From Betaproteobacteria bacterium (GTDB lineage: Bacteria > Pseudomonadota > Gammaproteobacteria > Burkholderiales > Methylophilaceae): a stretch of 64,000 nucleotides of DNA. Under the pieces are notes generated by a model. It searched no databases and was not told the origin of the DNA. It was given only the letters and a program-made list of their open reading frames with translations. This document shows positions 1 through 7,344 of this stretch, piece by piece (position 1 is the first letter of the stretch; each line of letters opens with the position of its first letter). Both the position numbers and the translations under genes were made by a program. The stretch covers positions 1 to 64,000 of the forward strand of contig JAHZMC010000086.1 in NCBI GenBank assembly GCA_022599515.1, given 5' to 3'.

Positions 1-171
1 GGCAAATGTGGTGAAGGTAAATGTGGTGAAGGTAAATGCGGTGCAGAGAAAAAAGCAGCTGATGGCAAATGTGGTGAAGGTAAATGTGGTGAAGGTAAAT
101 GCGGTGCAGAGAAAAAAGCAGCTGATGGCAAATGTGGTGAAGGTAAATGCGGTGAAGGTAAATGCGGTCAC
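1..171 (+). repeat. 63-bp tandem repeat inside the RiPP precursor gene
   Basis: Two full copies (1-63 and 64-126) are identical base for base. The third (127-171) is truncated and differs by one silent change (TGT to TGC). The array probably continues upstream of the window. Identity at synonymous sites suggests recent duplication or ongoing homogenisation, which could change the number of copper-binding motifs. Confidence 0.9.
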
Positions 172-174
172 TAA
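1..174 (+). CDS. hvfA: HvfA-like copper-peptide RiPP precursor, C-terminal part (5' end outside window)
   Basis: Frame 1 is open from the window edge to a TAA at 172-174, giving the last 57 residues of a low-complexity Cys/Gly/Lys/Glu peptide. It consists of a 21-residue unit, GKCG-EGKCG-EGKCG followed by AEKKAAD, starting at bases 1, 64 and 127. The third copy is cut to 15 residues and ends in His. This gives nine Cys, six in EGKCG and three in DGKCG. In the Haemophilus hvf system, Cys residues of EGKCG motifs are converted by a DUF692 enzyme into oxazolone/thioamide groups that bind copper. The DUF692 and DUF2063 genes directly downstream support the same role here. The signal peptide expected for this family lies outside the window. 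Function is inferred from motif and context. Confidence 0.85.
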   Translation, partial: GKCGEGKCGEGKCGAEKKAADGKCGEGKCGEGKCGAEKKAADGKCGEGKCGEGKCGH

Positions 175-197
175 TTAAGTACTAGCTTAATACGTCA

Positions 198-1094
198 ATG
201 TCTTCATTAAGTGACATTAGTGGCGTTGGTTTGGGGTTAAAGCGCGAGCTGATTCCGCAAATTCAATGCCATTTTCAACATCAAGAACCTGATTCGCTCA
301 TCAGTCATATTGATTTTGTTGAAATCGCGCCAGAGAATTGGATAGGCGCAGGTGGTAAATATGCAGAACAATTAGCGTGGTTTGCCGATCGTTACCCGAT
401 TGCATGCCATGGACTTTGTTTATCATTAGGCGGTCCAGACCCCTTAAATACCTTTTTTTTAAAACAGGTAAAACAGTTTTTGTCGGACAACAAGATTCCG
501 TTATATACCGAGCATTTAAGCTACTGTAGCGACTTCTATCAAAACAAACCTGGCTATTTATATGACTTATTACCGATTCCGTTTACTGAGGAAGCGGTGC
601 ATTATGTAGCCGATAGAATCAAACAAACCCAAGATATTTTAGGTCAGCGCATCGCAATTGAAAACGCATCGTTTTACCTAAAAGCACCTATCACAACCAT
701 GGATGAACTGACGTTTTTAAACGCTGTACTAACCGAAGCTGATTGCTGGTTACATTTGGATATTAATAATATTTACGTCAATAGCATTAATTTTGGCTTT
801 GATGCCAGCGATTTTTTAAAAGGCGTTCCAGCAGAACGCATCGTTTATAGCCATGTGGCTGGACATTATCAGCAAAAAGCAGATTTACTGGTCGATACAC
901 ACGGCGCGGATGTTATTGATCCTGTTTGGGCATTATTAGAAAAGGCTTATGCTTTATTCGGCACATTCCCAACCCTATTAGAACGTGATAGCAATATTCC
1001 GCCGATTGAAACGCTGATACTAGAAGTCGATAAAATTTCGGCGTTACAAACAGCTGCAGCTAACGTCAAACGGCTGACTAAGTCAGCAGCGTAG
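198..1094 (+). CDS. hvfB: DUF692/MNIO-family multinuclear iron oxidase (HvfB/BufB-like)
   Basis: This 298-residue protein has the TIM-barrel signature of the DUF692 (MbnB/BufB/HvfB) family. Visible motifs are GVGLGLKREL near residue 9, FVEIAPENW at 40-48, CHGLCLSLGG at 70-79, YTEHLSY at 103-109, IAIENASFYL at 152-161, HLDINN at 186-191, YSHVAGH at 217-223 and LLERD at 260-264. These supply the His, Glu, Asp and Asn residues that bind two or three irons in the family. Family members oxidise peptide cysteines, and the substrate here is most likely the EGKCG precursor whose stop codon lies 23 bases upstream. The ATG at 198 has no strong Shine-Dalgarno sequence, so translation may depend on the upstream gene. 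Family assignment is firm; substrate is inferred. Confidence 0.93.
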   Translation: MSSLSDISGVGLGLKRELIPQIQCHFQHQEPDSLISHIDFVEIAPENWIGAGGKYAEQLAWFADRYPIACHGLCLSLGGPDPLNTFFLKQVKQFLSDNKIPLYTEHLSYCSDFYQNKPGYLYDLLPIPFTEEAVHYVADRIKQTQDILGQRIAIENASFYLKAPITTMDELTFLNAVLTEADCWLHLDINNIYVNSINFGFDASDFLKGVPAERIVYSHVAGHYQQKADLLVDTHGADVIDPVWALLEKAYALFGTFPTLLERDSNIPPIETLILEVDKISALQTAAANVKRLTKSAA

Positions 1095-1111
1095 GATAGC
1101 GTTATAAAATC

Positions 1112-1834
1112 ATGTTAGATTTCCAACAATATCAATACGCTTTTACTGCCCATATTCGCGATCCAGAAAACAATCCAAAACCAAACAATGTGGATGAAGA
1201 GCGTATGGCGGTCTATCGCGAAGGCGTCTATAACAATATTTTCGAATCGGCTTCTGTCTGCTTTCCCGTCTGCCAAGCAACGGTCGGAGAGGAAAATTGG
1301 CATGCCACAGTAAGAAGATTTCTCGCAAGCCATCATGCTAGCTCACCGATATTCAGAGAAATACCTAAAGAACTCGTCACGTTTTTAGAAACAGATAACG
1401 TAACGCTAGACTATATCAAACAACTCGCGCATTATGAGTGGGTAGAACTTGCCGTTAACAGCATGCAAACTGAAACACCTGTGTTGAGTGAAACGCCTGA
1501 CTTACTCAATGAAGTGCCAGTATTAGCGCCCGCGCATATGTTGTTGCAATATGATTACCCCGTGCAAAAAATCTCTGCACAATTCAAACCTAAAGAAATA
1601 GAAACGACACACTTATTGGTCTTTAGGAATGCAGGCAATCAGATTAACTTTGTCGAATTAAATCCAATGGTATATGTATTGCTGGAATTGATTAAACAAA
1701 ATATGACGGGCACTGAGGCACTCACCCTTTTAGCTGAGCAGATGCAACACCCGCAACCTGAGGTGATTATCGAATTTGGTATTGGCGTGCTAAATGATTT
1801 AATGAAGCAAGGATCGTTGCTGGGCAGTCATTAA
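1112..1834 (+). CDS. hvfC: DUF2063 partner protein of the RiPP oxidase (HvfC/BufC-like)
   Basis: This 240-residue protein carries the DUF2063 N-terminal domain at about residues 1-95. Visible parts are the opening LDFQQYQYAFTAHIRDPE, the RMAVYREGVYNNIFESASVCFPV block and the WHATVRRFLASH block. The older Pfam label 'putative DNA-binding' is misleading: in MNIO systems this protein is the partner that recognises or presents the precursor peptide to the oxidase. The C-terminal half is a more variable wHTH/PqqD-like region. It starts 17 bases after the oxidase stop, so the two are co-transcribed. No DoxX-type fourth gene follows, although one accompanies some hvf loci. Confidence 0.9.
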   Translation: MLDFQQYQYAFTAHIRDPENNPKPNNVDEERMAVYREGVYNNIFESASVCFPVCQATVGEENWHATVRRFLASHHASSPIFREIPKELVTFLETDNVTLDYIKQLAHYEWVELAVNSMQTETPVLSETPDLLNEVPVLAPAHMLLQYDYPVQKISAQFKPKEIETTHLLVFRNAGNQINFVELNPMVYVLLELIKQNMTGTEALTLLAEQMQHPQPEVIIEFGIGVLNDLMKQGSLLGSH

Positions 1835-2185
1835 ACCCCAATAGTTAGTATCAACCAACATGCTTTAATTGGTCATATTCTGTCACCATATCAACGCTCC
1901 ACAACACCTGTTGTCAACATTCAGCATCAAGTTTAACTCGATTTTGATTGACCAATAATTACTTAAGTCAATCAAGCAATTTATCCCATAGATAAAATTA
2001 ATTAAATTGATGATATTTTCTGCTGATACGCTTAAGAACATCATTACAGAAACACCATAATCTGTCGATAAAAGTATATGGTTGATGATAGCCTTAACAG
2101 GCAATTTACTTTTGTTAACAATTTCACAGAGTTGTTCGGCATGCTTGTTGCTAAAATATAAACAAGTCATTTCAATAAATACAAT
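1835..2185. other. Intergenic stretch without a recognisable gene
   Basis: I see no intact gene here. A 95-codon minus-strand frame (1883-2170) exists, but it matches no family I know, is very AT-rich and lacks a good ribosome-binding site. No convincing terminator follows the hvfC-like gene. Confidence 0.5.
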
Positions 2186-2241
2186 ATGGCAGTCTCCTTA
2201 TTCAGAGAAAATTGGTATCGTATAGCGCAACTTAAACCAAG

Positions 2242-2454
2242 ATTGCGTGATAGCGTTATGGTTATAGCGTCAATAACTTCGCTATTAATACCGCATCAAC
2301 TAATGGAACGGCTGCTATTGATGCTAGTGGCAGTTGGACTTATACGCCTGCTAATTACAACGGTATTGACTATGCCGATAGCGCTTTAAATATATCAAAA
2401 GAGTCAGGCAGAAACCAAGTAACACACTGGACAAGTGCAATCCAAAAAAATTAA
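2242..2454 (+). pseudogene. Relic of a VCBS/tandem-95-type repeat surface protein
   Basis: Frame 1 from just after a TAG at 2251-2253 reads NGTAAIDASGSWTYTP, then NYNGIDYADSAL, and stops at 2452-2454. The pattern NGT-x-DA-x-GSWTYTP-x-NYNG is typical of cadherin-like, VCBS or tandem-95 repeats in very large secreted adhesins. Just upstream, a different frame reads DSVMVIASITS, which would fit the preceding beta-strand, so a frameshift separates the two pieces. No start codon, export signal or rest of the gene is present. The relic's stop overlaps the stop of the convergent transporter gene. This is most likely the last decayed repeat of a deleted adhesin; the short length limits certainty. Confidence 0.45.
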
Positions 2455-3869
2455 TCTGCTTTAAAAATAAACTGCGGTAATAATGAGCCGATTATCATGC
2501 TGATCATACTTACGACTAATCCTAATAATTGAGCAGGAATTAACAACGTTTCACCCATAATCAATTCAATCAATAACCAACTACCAATACCAAAAATAAT
2601 GGCGAATAAAGCGCCTTGGCTAGTAGATCGCTTCCAAAAAACACCAAAAACCAAAGGCACAAAAGCACCAGCCAAGGTTACTTTGTATGCTGATTCCACC
2701 ATACCAAAAATAGAAAGTTCAGAGTTAAGTGCATAAATCAAAACGCAAATAGCAAATCCGACCAAACTAAAACGCATGACTCTTAGCATTTCTTTATCAG
2801 TCAAATGTGGCATAAAATCTTTTACTATATTCTCAGCAAAAGTCACTGAGGGCGCTAGCAATGTTGCCGAAGACGTACTCATGATGGCCGATATCACCGC
2901 GCCAAAGAAAACAACCTGGGCAAATAAAGGCGTGTGTTGCAAAATAATGGTCGGCAATACACGCTGTGAGTCATCCGCGGCTAGCTGACCAAATACCGTT
3001 GGATCGATGATGGTTGCAGCATACGCAATAAACATAGGTACAAAAGCAGCACAAAAATAAATCGTTGCGCCAATAATAGAACCCCACAATGCAACCTTTA
3101 CACTCTTTGCTGAAGTAATGCGCTGGAAAATATCTTGCTGTGGAATCGAACCTAACATCAGCGTCAACCAACCACCAATAAACGTAAAGTAGACGCTAGC
3201 ATCCGCATTTTCAGGAAAAAGCGCTAGCTTACCTGCCGCTTGCGCATGGGCAACAACTGGCGCAACACCACCTGTCATCCCCGCCACGATATTCGCGATG
3301 TAAAGTAAGCCAGCAACAATCACAATCATCTGCACAAAATCTAATACTGCAATTGATCGCATACCGCCCAAGGTGGTATAAGTTAATACAATCAAGGTAC
3401 TAATCACCATTCCCGCTTCTTGGCTCATTGCGCTTTGCGTCAGCAAGTTAAACACTAAACCAAGTGCTGTAATTTGCGCAGCAACCCAACCTAAATATGA
3501 AATAACAATGGCGATGGTCGTCAGAATTTCCACCGTACGGTTATAACGCATACGATAAAAATCACCCAAGGTAATAATATTCAACTTATAAAGCTTAAGT
3601 GAAAAAAATACACCAGCAAGAATTAAACACATACTAGCGCCAAATGGGTCGGCAGCCAGCCCATTCAGACCATCTTGTACAAAGGTAGCCGAAACCCCAA
3701 ATACAATCTCTGCACCAAACCACGTGGCAAACACCGTTGCAATCACAATCGGCAAAGGCAAGTGCCTACCAGCTATCGCATAATCTTTCACATTATGCAC
3801 GCGCCTTGCAGCAAGCAAACCGATTGCCACTGAAACCACGATATAAGCGACTACAAACCAAATAAGCAC
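2451..3869 (-). CDS. Sodium:solute symporter (SSS family)
   Basis: This 472-residue, very hydrophobic protein has about 13 predicted membrane helices and the SSS-family N-terminus: the YAIAGRHLPLPIVIATVFATWFGAE block near residues 30-55, then GVSATFVQDGL. Members co-transport Na+ with proline, pantothenate, amino acids or organic acids. The substrate cannot be read from sequence. It starts at GTG, supported by GGAG seven bases upstream. It stands alone on the minus strand, so it is not in the putrescine operon that begins about 1.3 kb away on the plus strand, although a role in importing a related substrate is possible. Confidence 0.88.
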   Translation of the reverse strand: MLIWFVVAYIVVSVAIGLLAARRVHNVKDYAIAGRHLPLPIVIATVFATWFGAEIVFGVSATFVQDGLNGLAADPFGASMCLILAGVFFSLKLYKLNIITLGDFYRMRYNRTVEILTTIAIVISYLGWVAAQITALGLVFNLLTQSAMSQEAGMVISTLIVLTYTTLGGMRSIAVLDFVQMIVIVAGLLYIANIVAGMTGGVAPVVAHAQAAGKLALFPENADASVYFTFIGGWLTLMLGSIPQQDIFQRITSAKSVKVALWGSIIGATIYFCAAFVPMFIAYAATIIDPTVFGQLAADDSQRVLPTIILQHTPLFAQVVFFGAVISAIMSTSSATLLAPSVTFAENIVKDFMPHLTDKEMLRVMRFSLVGFAICVLIYALNSELSIFGMVESAYKVTLAGAFVPLVFGVFWKRSTSQGALFAIIFGIGSWLLIELIMGETLLIPAQLLGLVVSMISMIIGSLLPQFIFKAD

Positions 3870-3994
3870 GCGTTCACTCCAAAAAAAAGTAATAAATTAA
3901 GCAATCGTGAATTATTTCATAAATATATTTATCAATCTATGCTGAATAAACACTTAACATCAATCTTTTTTATTGTATAATGCACGGCTTCAAC

Positions 3995-4071
3995 GCGCCC
4001 GTAGCTCAGCTGGATAGAGTACTTGGCTACGAACCAAGGGGTCAGGAGTTCGAATCTCTTCGGGCGTACCA
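3995..4071 (+). tRNA. tRNA-Arg (anticodon ACG)
   Basis: A full cloverleaf is present. The acceptor strands GCGCCCG and CGGGCGT pair (one G-U), the D arm contains AGCTCAGCTGGATAGAGT, and the anticodon stem CTTGG/CCAAG encloses the loop CTACGAA, giving anticodon ACG. The T arm is AGGAG-TTCGAAT-CTCTT, and the CCA end is encoded. A TATAAT-like TGTATAATG box lies about 15 bases upstream. Confidence 0.97.
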
Positions 4072-4078
4072 AAAGAAT

Positions 4079-4112
4079 CAAAGGCTTACAGTTTAACAAC
4101 TGTGAGCCTTTG
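4079..4112 (+). terminator. Hairpin terminator downstream of tRNA-Arg
   Basis: A 15-bp stem with one mismatch (4079-4093 with 4098-4112) closes on a TAAC loop eight bases after the tRNA. The T-rich tail is weak, but position and strength fit tRNA transcript termination. Confidence 0.65.
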
Positions 4113-4868
4113 TGTTATTGCGTGACTGATGTCCGAACCGTGTCCGAAATGTCTCAAACTCACGGACAGATTCCGCAATTAAAGTTTATTGATTCAATAG
4201 AAAACCGAATCTGAATATTAAATATATCGTTTCATCTTTGCATGACAGTTCATATTAAGTATTGTAGTGAATTACAGATGGATTTAGGCATCAGAAAAGC
4301 TTGGTCGTCTTCCCATCTAATGCTTAATTTCTATATATCCTAGGCGAATCTAGTTGGCAGATTCTTCACACACTGTTTTGCTCAGATTTCTAGGCACCTA
4401 CATTAATAAGAAATACCCCTCTTTACTAATCATCATATACCTCGTTGAAATGAATTTATGCTGCCACCCATGTAGAGTCAAGAATAAGTTTACCAGACTA
4501 ATTTCTGTTTGTTATGGTGCCGTTTCCTCATCGAACTAGCCTTTTCTCTGGAATGAATAAGATATTTTCCTGTGAATAAAAAAAGTGTATATTTCTCTAA
4601 TGAAAAAGATAGTTTTACTTTTATTCTTAATTCAATTGAACAGCTGGGTGCATACAACATTCATATATCCACCTATTCATTACTAACAACAAAACAAAAG
4701 GCACCCTAAGGCGCCTTTGTTGTTCATATAAGCCTAAGTATTAGCTTGTTAAGGCTTATATCTGCAAGCTTATTGTGCATAATGGATTAAAGCGCTGTTC
4801 AATCATGCTTCTTCGGCTTAGCATGATAAGTGGAAATTATTCATTAAATTATATAGAACGATATGCTC
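4113..4868. other. Gene-poor stretch between tRNA-Arg and the alanine dehydrogenase relic
   Basis: About 750 bases with no gene I can support. It holds TGTCCG at 4130 and 4140 and CGGACA at 4163, a stem-loop at 4697-4718, a 10-bp inverted repeat (4726-4735 with 4752-4761) and an 8-bp one (4802-4809 with 4820-4827). A tRNA 3' end followed by low-quality DNA is a common integration site for mobile elements, but no integrase or duplicated attachment site is visible. Confidence 0.5.
4697..4718. terminator. Orphan terminator-like stem-loop
   Basis: AAAGGCACC (4697-4705) pairs with GGCGCCTTT (4710-4718) around a CTAA loop with one mismatch. It is A-rich before and T-rich after, so it could act on either strand. 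No gene directly upstream on either strand explains it, which suggests a deleted gene. Confidence 0.5.
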
Positions 4869-5121
4869 CAATACGTGCATCCTAGTTTAGCAATAGTTGA
4901 TATCGCAATTAACCAAGGCGGCCGTTTAGAAGCCGGCCATGCCGCACCTAGAAATTTGCCTTAACAAAGGCAGCATTACCGTTTATATTGCCAATAAAAG
5001 TTATGCAAATTCCATAGTAGAAAATGTATATTTAAAAAATGGACTTAATGTCCACCGAGGCAATATTACCCATGCGGCAGTTGCCACGACATTGGGCTAC
5101 AATCATCTATCAACTATTTAA
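4869..5121 (+). pseudogene. ald: Alanine dehydrogenase relic (two fragments in different frames)
   Basis: Bases 4878-4946 read HPSLAIVDIAINQGGRLEAG in one frame. This matches the VIVDVAIDQGG strand of the NAD-binding domain of alanine dehydrogenase. In another frame, 4963-5121 reads ITVYIANKSYANSIVE and then KNGLNVHRGNITHAAVA..LGY up to a TAA, matching the family C-terminus (LPYxLxLANKGY...GLNVHRGxVTHxAVAxxLGY). The roughly 50 residues normally lying between these motifs (GVVHYCVANMPGA...) are missing, as is everything N-terminal. The gene is therefore broken by deletion and frameshift. It lies directly upstream of the putrescine operon and in the same orientation, so it may once have been its first gene. 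Identification rests on motif recall. Confidence 0.75.
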
Positions 5122-5139
5122 TGAGTTAAGAGAATCAGC

Positions 5140-5883
5140 ATGAGTCAAGTAAGACGCCCTATTATCGGCATTCCAGCCGATGTTAAACAATTAGGAGAAC
5201 ATCCCTTCAATGTGGTTGGCACCAAGTATATTGATGCTATCGTCAATGTTGCTGAATGCACTCCTATTTTGCTTCCCGCCATTGGCAGTCAACAAGATAT
5301 TGCCAATATTTTGTCAGTGATTGACGGCTTGTTTTTGACAGGGGCGGTTTCTAATGTAGAGCCGCAACGATACGGAAAAACGCTACTCAATTCTGATACC
5401 TTATTAGATAAATCACGTGATGCAACCACCTTTCCACTGATTGATGCCGTACTTAGCGCAGGCAAACCTTTATTTGGCGTTTGCAGAGGCTTTCAAGAAC
5501 TAAACGTAGCGATGGGTGGAACCTTGCATCAAGCTGTGCATGAGCAACCTAATATGATGGACCACAGAGAAAAACCTGGTAGCTTAGATATTCAATACGG
5601 CCCCGCGCATCAAGTCAAACTAACGGAAAATGGGTTATTACAGCAATTGTTTGCGTATGCTGACGAAATCACGGTAAACTCACTTCATGGACAAGGCATA
5701 GCACAACTCGGCAAACATTTAACCATTGAGGCTACTGCGCCCGATGGTTTGGTTGAAGCAATTGCCGTCTCGAATGCAAAAAACTTTGCGTTAGCCGTGC
5801 AATGGCACCCCGAGTGGAAAGCGACTGAAAACAACCAATCTGTTGCATTATTTAATGCGTTTGGACAAGCCTGTAAACAATGA
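5140..5883 (+). CDS. puuD: Gamma-glutamyl-GABA hydrolase family protein (PuuD-like, class I glutamine amidotransferase fold)
   Basis: This 247-residue peptidase C26 family protein has a nucleophile Cys in the elbow FGVCRGFQELNVAMGG near residues 111-126. The catalytic His-Glu pair lies in VQWHPEW near residues 226-232. The VNSLHGQGI block near residue 187 is typical of PuuD. In the Puu route it hydrolyses gamma-glutamyl-GABA to glutamate and GABA. It is the first intact gene of a five-gene plus-strand run whose other members are a PuuA-like ligase, a PuuC-like dehydrogenase, GabD and GabT, which strongly supports this role over the related folate hydrolases. Confidence 0.88.
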   Translation: MSQVRRPIIGIPADVKQLGEHPFNVVGTKYIDAIVNVAECTPILLPAIGSQQDIANILSVIDGLFLTGAVSNVEPQRYGKTLLNSDTLLDKSRDATTFPLIDAVLSAGKPLFGVCRGFQELNVAMGGTLHQAVHEQPNMMDHREKPGSLDIQYGPAHQVKLTENGLLQQLFAYADEITVNSLHGQGIAQLGKHLTIEATAPDGLVEAIAVSNAKNFALAVQWHPEWKATENNQSVALFNAFGQACKQ

Positions 5884-5940
5884 AGCTAGTAAACGCAATC
5901 AAGAAAAACCAATTAGTAAAAACTAATAGTGAAAGCCAAA

Positions 5941-7323
5941 ATGGATAGCAAAAAAATCGTAGAGATGGAAAAAGCCGGATTTGAAAAGATGGGGGCGTGG
6001 CTCAACGCAAGAGGTATTACGGAAGTTGAGTGCTTAGTACCTGATATGACTGGCATACCTCGTGGAAAAATTCTTCCCCGCACCAAGTTTCACTCAGATA
6101 AAGGCATGCGTTTACCTGAATCAGTATTGGGCATGACGGTGACTGGTGAGTATCCAGACGATGATGCTTTTCATACCGTTATTCGTGAAACGGACAATGA
6201 TATGGTGCTGCGCCCGGATCCAGACACTGTCTGCATGGTGCCTTGGACGATAGATCCGACAGCACAAGTGATTCATGATTGCTTTACTTTTGAAGACAAG
6301 TTGGTCGAATATGCACCACGTTCTGTGTTAAGAAAAGTATTGGATTTATATGCTAAACAAGGTTGGAAACCCGTCATTGCACCAGAATTAGAGTTTTATA
6401 TCTTAGCGCGTAATACCGATCCTGATATGCCACTACAAGCACCAATCGGGCGCAGCGGTCGTGCAGAAGCTGGTCGCCAAGCCTATAGCATAGATGCAGT
6501 GAATGAGTTTGATCCATTATTTGAAGATATTTATGAATATTGTGATCAACAAAATCTAGAGATAGATACGCTGATTCATGAAGTTGGTACAGGTCAAATG
6601 GAAATCAACTTTATGCATGGCGATCCATTGCATTTAGCTGACTCCGTATTTTTATTTAAACGAACCGTACGTGAAGCCGCTTTTAGGCATGAGATGTACG
6701 CCACGTTTATGGCAAAGCCAATGGCAGACCAACCTGGTTCCGCCATGCACATTCATCAAAGTGTGCTTGATATTAAAACTGGTGAGAATTTGTTTGCGAA
6801 TGCAGACGGTTCTGACAGCGATTTATTTTTCCATGCGATTGGTGGCTTCCAACAATATCTGCCACCAGCCATGGTATTAATGGCGCCATTCGTCAACTCT
6901 TATCGTCGCTTAGTGCGCGATAATGCAGCGCCAATTAATGTGCAATGGGGACGTGATAATAGAACCGTAGGCATTCGCATCCCTGAAGCCAACAAAGTAG
7001 CGCGACGTATTGAAAACCGATTACCAGGCGTCGATGCAAATCCGTATATTGCGATTGCCACCTCGCTTGCCTGCAGTTATCTCGGCATGATGAACAAAAT
7101 CAAACCGCAAGCTGAATTAACAGGCAATGCCTATTCTCATGCGCAGGAATTGCCAAGAAGCTTGCTTGAGTCAATGGATTTATTACTGTCTGTGCCAGAT
7201 TTGCATGAAGTGCTAGGCGAAAGCTTTATTAAACTCTATCTATCTGTTAAACGACAAGAATATACAGAATATATGAAAGTGATTAGCCCTTGGGAACGCC
7301 GTCACTTATTACTGCATGTTTAA
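5941..7323 (+). CDS. puuA: Glutamine synthetase family protein, probable gamma-glutamylputrescine synthetase
   Basis: About 460 residues of the glutamine synthetase fold. Metal and ATP sites are visible in APELEFYIL, EVGTGQMEINFMHGD, GSAMHIHQSV and NRTVGIRIPEA. The N-terminal DMTGIPRGKILP is characteristic of the PuuA/SpuB branch rather than GlnA, and the GlnA adenylylation-site tyrosine region is not conserved. PuuA joins glutamate to putrescine using ATP. I start at ATG 5941; a GTG at 5929 would add four residues, and neither has a clear Shine-Dalgarno. It lies between PuuD- and PuuC-like genes. Other gamma-glutamyl-amine synthetases remain possible as the exact activity. Confidence 0.87.
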   Translation: MDSKKIVEMEKAGFEKMGAWLNARGITEVECLVPDMTGIPRGKILPRTKFHSDKGMRLPESVLGMTVTGEYPDDDAFHTVIRETDNDMVLRPDPDTVCMVPWTIDPTAQVIHDCFTFEDKLVEYAPRSVLRKVLDLYAKQGWKPVIAPELEFYILARNTDPDMPLQAPIGRSGRAEAGRQAYSIDAVNEFDPLFEDIYEYCDQQNLEIDTLIHEVGTGQMEINFMHGDPLHLADSVFLFKRTVREAAFRHEMYATFMAKPMADQPGSAMHIHQSVLDIKTGENLFANADGSDSDLFFHAIGGFQQYLPPAMVLMAPFVNSYRRLVRDNAAPINVQWGRDNRTVGIRIPEANKVARRIENRLPGVDANPYIAIATSLACSYLGMMNKIKPQAELTGNAYSHAQELPRSLLESMDLLLSVPDLHEVLGESFIKLYLSVKRQEYTEYMKVISPWERRHLLLHV

Positions 7324-7344
7324 TTATTTTTAGAGATTGTCATC

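Noticed and set aside
1..171. Direct repeats that could suggest a CRISPR array
   Set aside because: The units are contiguous without unique spacers and encode a regular peptide in frame.
1883..2170. 95-codon minus-strand frame
   Set aside because: No recognised family, no ribosome-binding site, and composition like noncoding AT-rich DNA; a chance frame is more likely.
4023..4214. 63-codon plus-strand frame starting inside tRNA-Arg
   Set aside because: It begins within the tRNA and crosses its terminator; no family match.
4354..4539. 61-codon plus-strand frame
   Set aside because: No ribosome-binding site, no recognisable protein features.
4726..4761. 10-bp inverted repeat ATATAAGCCT/AGGCTTATAT
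   Set aside because: The 16-base loop and absent T run make a terminator unlikely, and no insertion-sequence ends or transposase are near.
5929..5940. GTG start for the PuuA-like gene
   Set aside because: Possible, but the ATG at 5941 is preferred because neither has a clear ribosome-binding site and ATG is the stronger codon.
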